From contig CAJVWU010000044.1 of the NCBI GenBank assembly GCA_913009755.1, positions 1 through 34,358 of the forward strand: a stretch of 34,358 bases of DNA, read 5' to 3'. Position numbers and translations under genes: made by a program. The notes under the pieces were generated by a model, which saw nothing but the letters and a program-made list of their open reading frames with translations, was not told where the DNA came from and ran no database searches. This DNA comes from an uncultured Bacteroidia bacterium. Lineage in GTDB: Bacteria > Bacteroidota > Bacteroidia > Bacteroidales > F082. Below, in pieces: positions 34,196 through 34,358 of the stretch; position 1 is the first letter of the stretch; each line of letters starts with the position of its first letter.

Positions 34196-34358
34196 ATGAG
34201 TAAAAATAGGGAAATAAATTTTGTCGGTCAACCGATTTTAAAACAAATCTTCAGATTGGCAGAAAATATTGATCTGAGCAGTATCATAGCCAGACACCAG
34301 AGCGATCGTTATTACAAGGCATTTAAGACACGAACACATTTGTTTACCATGCTGTTCG
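34196..34358 (+). CDS. IS4-family transposase with DUF4372 N-terminus, cut by window edge
   Basis: Fifty-four residues are present. The sequence FVGQPILKQIF, then the ARHQSDRYYKAFKTRTHLFTMLF block, is the DUF4372 domain at the start of many Bacteroidetes IS4-type DDE transposases (S-D-R-Y-Y-K-x-F and H-L-x-T-M-L-F are the diagnostic pieces). The DDE catalytic domain is beyond the window. The left inverted repeat of the element must lie between the sigma gene promoter and the hairpin at 34161 but could not be recognised without the right end. Confidence 0.82.
   Translation, partial: MSKNREINFVGQPILKQIFRLAENIDLSSIIARHQSDRYYKAFKTRTHLFTMLF

Overview
The window reads as a chromosomal segment of an anaerobic or fermentative member of the Bacteroidetes, most likely Bacteroidales-like. 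The signs are: C-terminal type IX secretion sorting domains (a type A domain ending at 1057 and a type B/gliding-type domain ending at 21191); promoters fitting the Bacteroidetes -7 box TAnnTTTG rather than a sigma70 -10; weak Shine-Dalgarno sites; a B-type fumarate reductase/succinate dehydrogenase; ATP-type PEP carboxykinase; a DUF6029/Omp28 pair; and transposases typical of the phylum. No rRNA, tRNA or CRISPR array was seen. The species cannot be named from the sequence alone.

Layout. Positions 1-1057 hold the tail of an ISL3/ISAon1-like transposase followed by a type IX secretion protein without its N-terminus. 1277-4192 is an aminotransferase plus pckA pair with a strong terminator. 4261-5954 is a decayed restriction-modification locus: an HTH-methyltransferase gene with a stop codon and an internal deletion faces a restriction endonuclease gene with two one-base frameshifts. 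6044-7492 is a NhaC antiporter. 7582-9333 is an AT-rich two-gene operon for D-amino acid chemistry (VanX-type dipeptidase and Orr/YhfX-type racemase), bordered by a small IS1380-derived element with 11-bp inverted repeats. 9891-10050 is a cluster of palindromes. 10068-16083 is a minus-strand block: ppk1 with an overlapping sixA-like gene, a secreted DUF922 HEXXH protein, a beta-propeller lipoprotein and glyA. 16442-18986 is a catalytic/non-catalytic pair of M16 peptidases, followed by a 681-aa secreted FN3-like protein.

From 21565 the segment is mostly core metabolism: pepP, transcribed divergently from sdhCAB across a 12-bp palindrome whose two arms each carry a promoter box, then holB and manA. 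29031-32127 is a TlpA-like thioredoxin, DUF6029 outer-membrane protein and Omp28-like lipoprotein operon. 32170-33935 is an ECF sigma factor, an anti-sigma-like membrane protein and a Spy-like periplasmic protein on the minus strand. The window ends inside an IS4-type transposase whose start region has a hairpin overlapping its own promoter box.

Functionally, PEP carboxykinase, the aspartate-type aminotransferase and fumarate reductase fit a succinate-forming fermentation through oxaloacetate, while glyA, manA, holB and ppk1 are housekeeping. The accessory parts are the three transposon-associated, AT-rich zones. The best candidates for unrecognised biology are the dipeptidase/racemase operon, the TlpA-DUF6029-Omp28 operon, and the palindromic divergent promoter. 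None of these is proven to be a new system from sequence alone.
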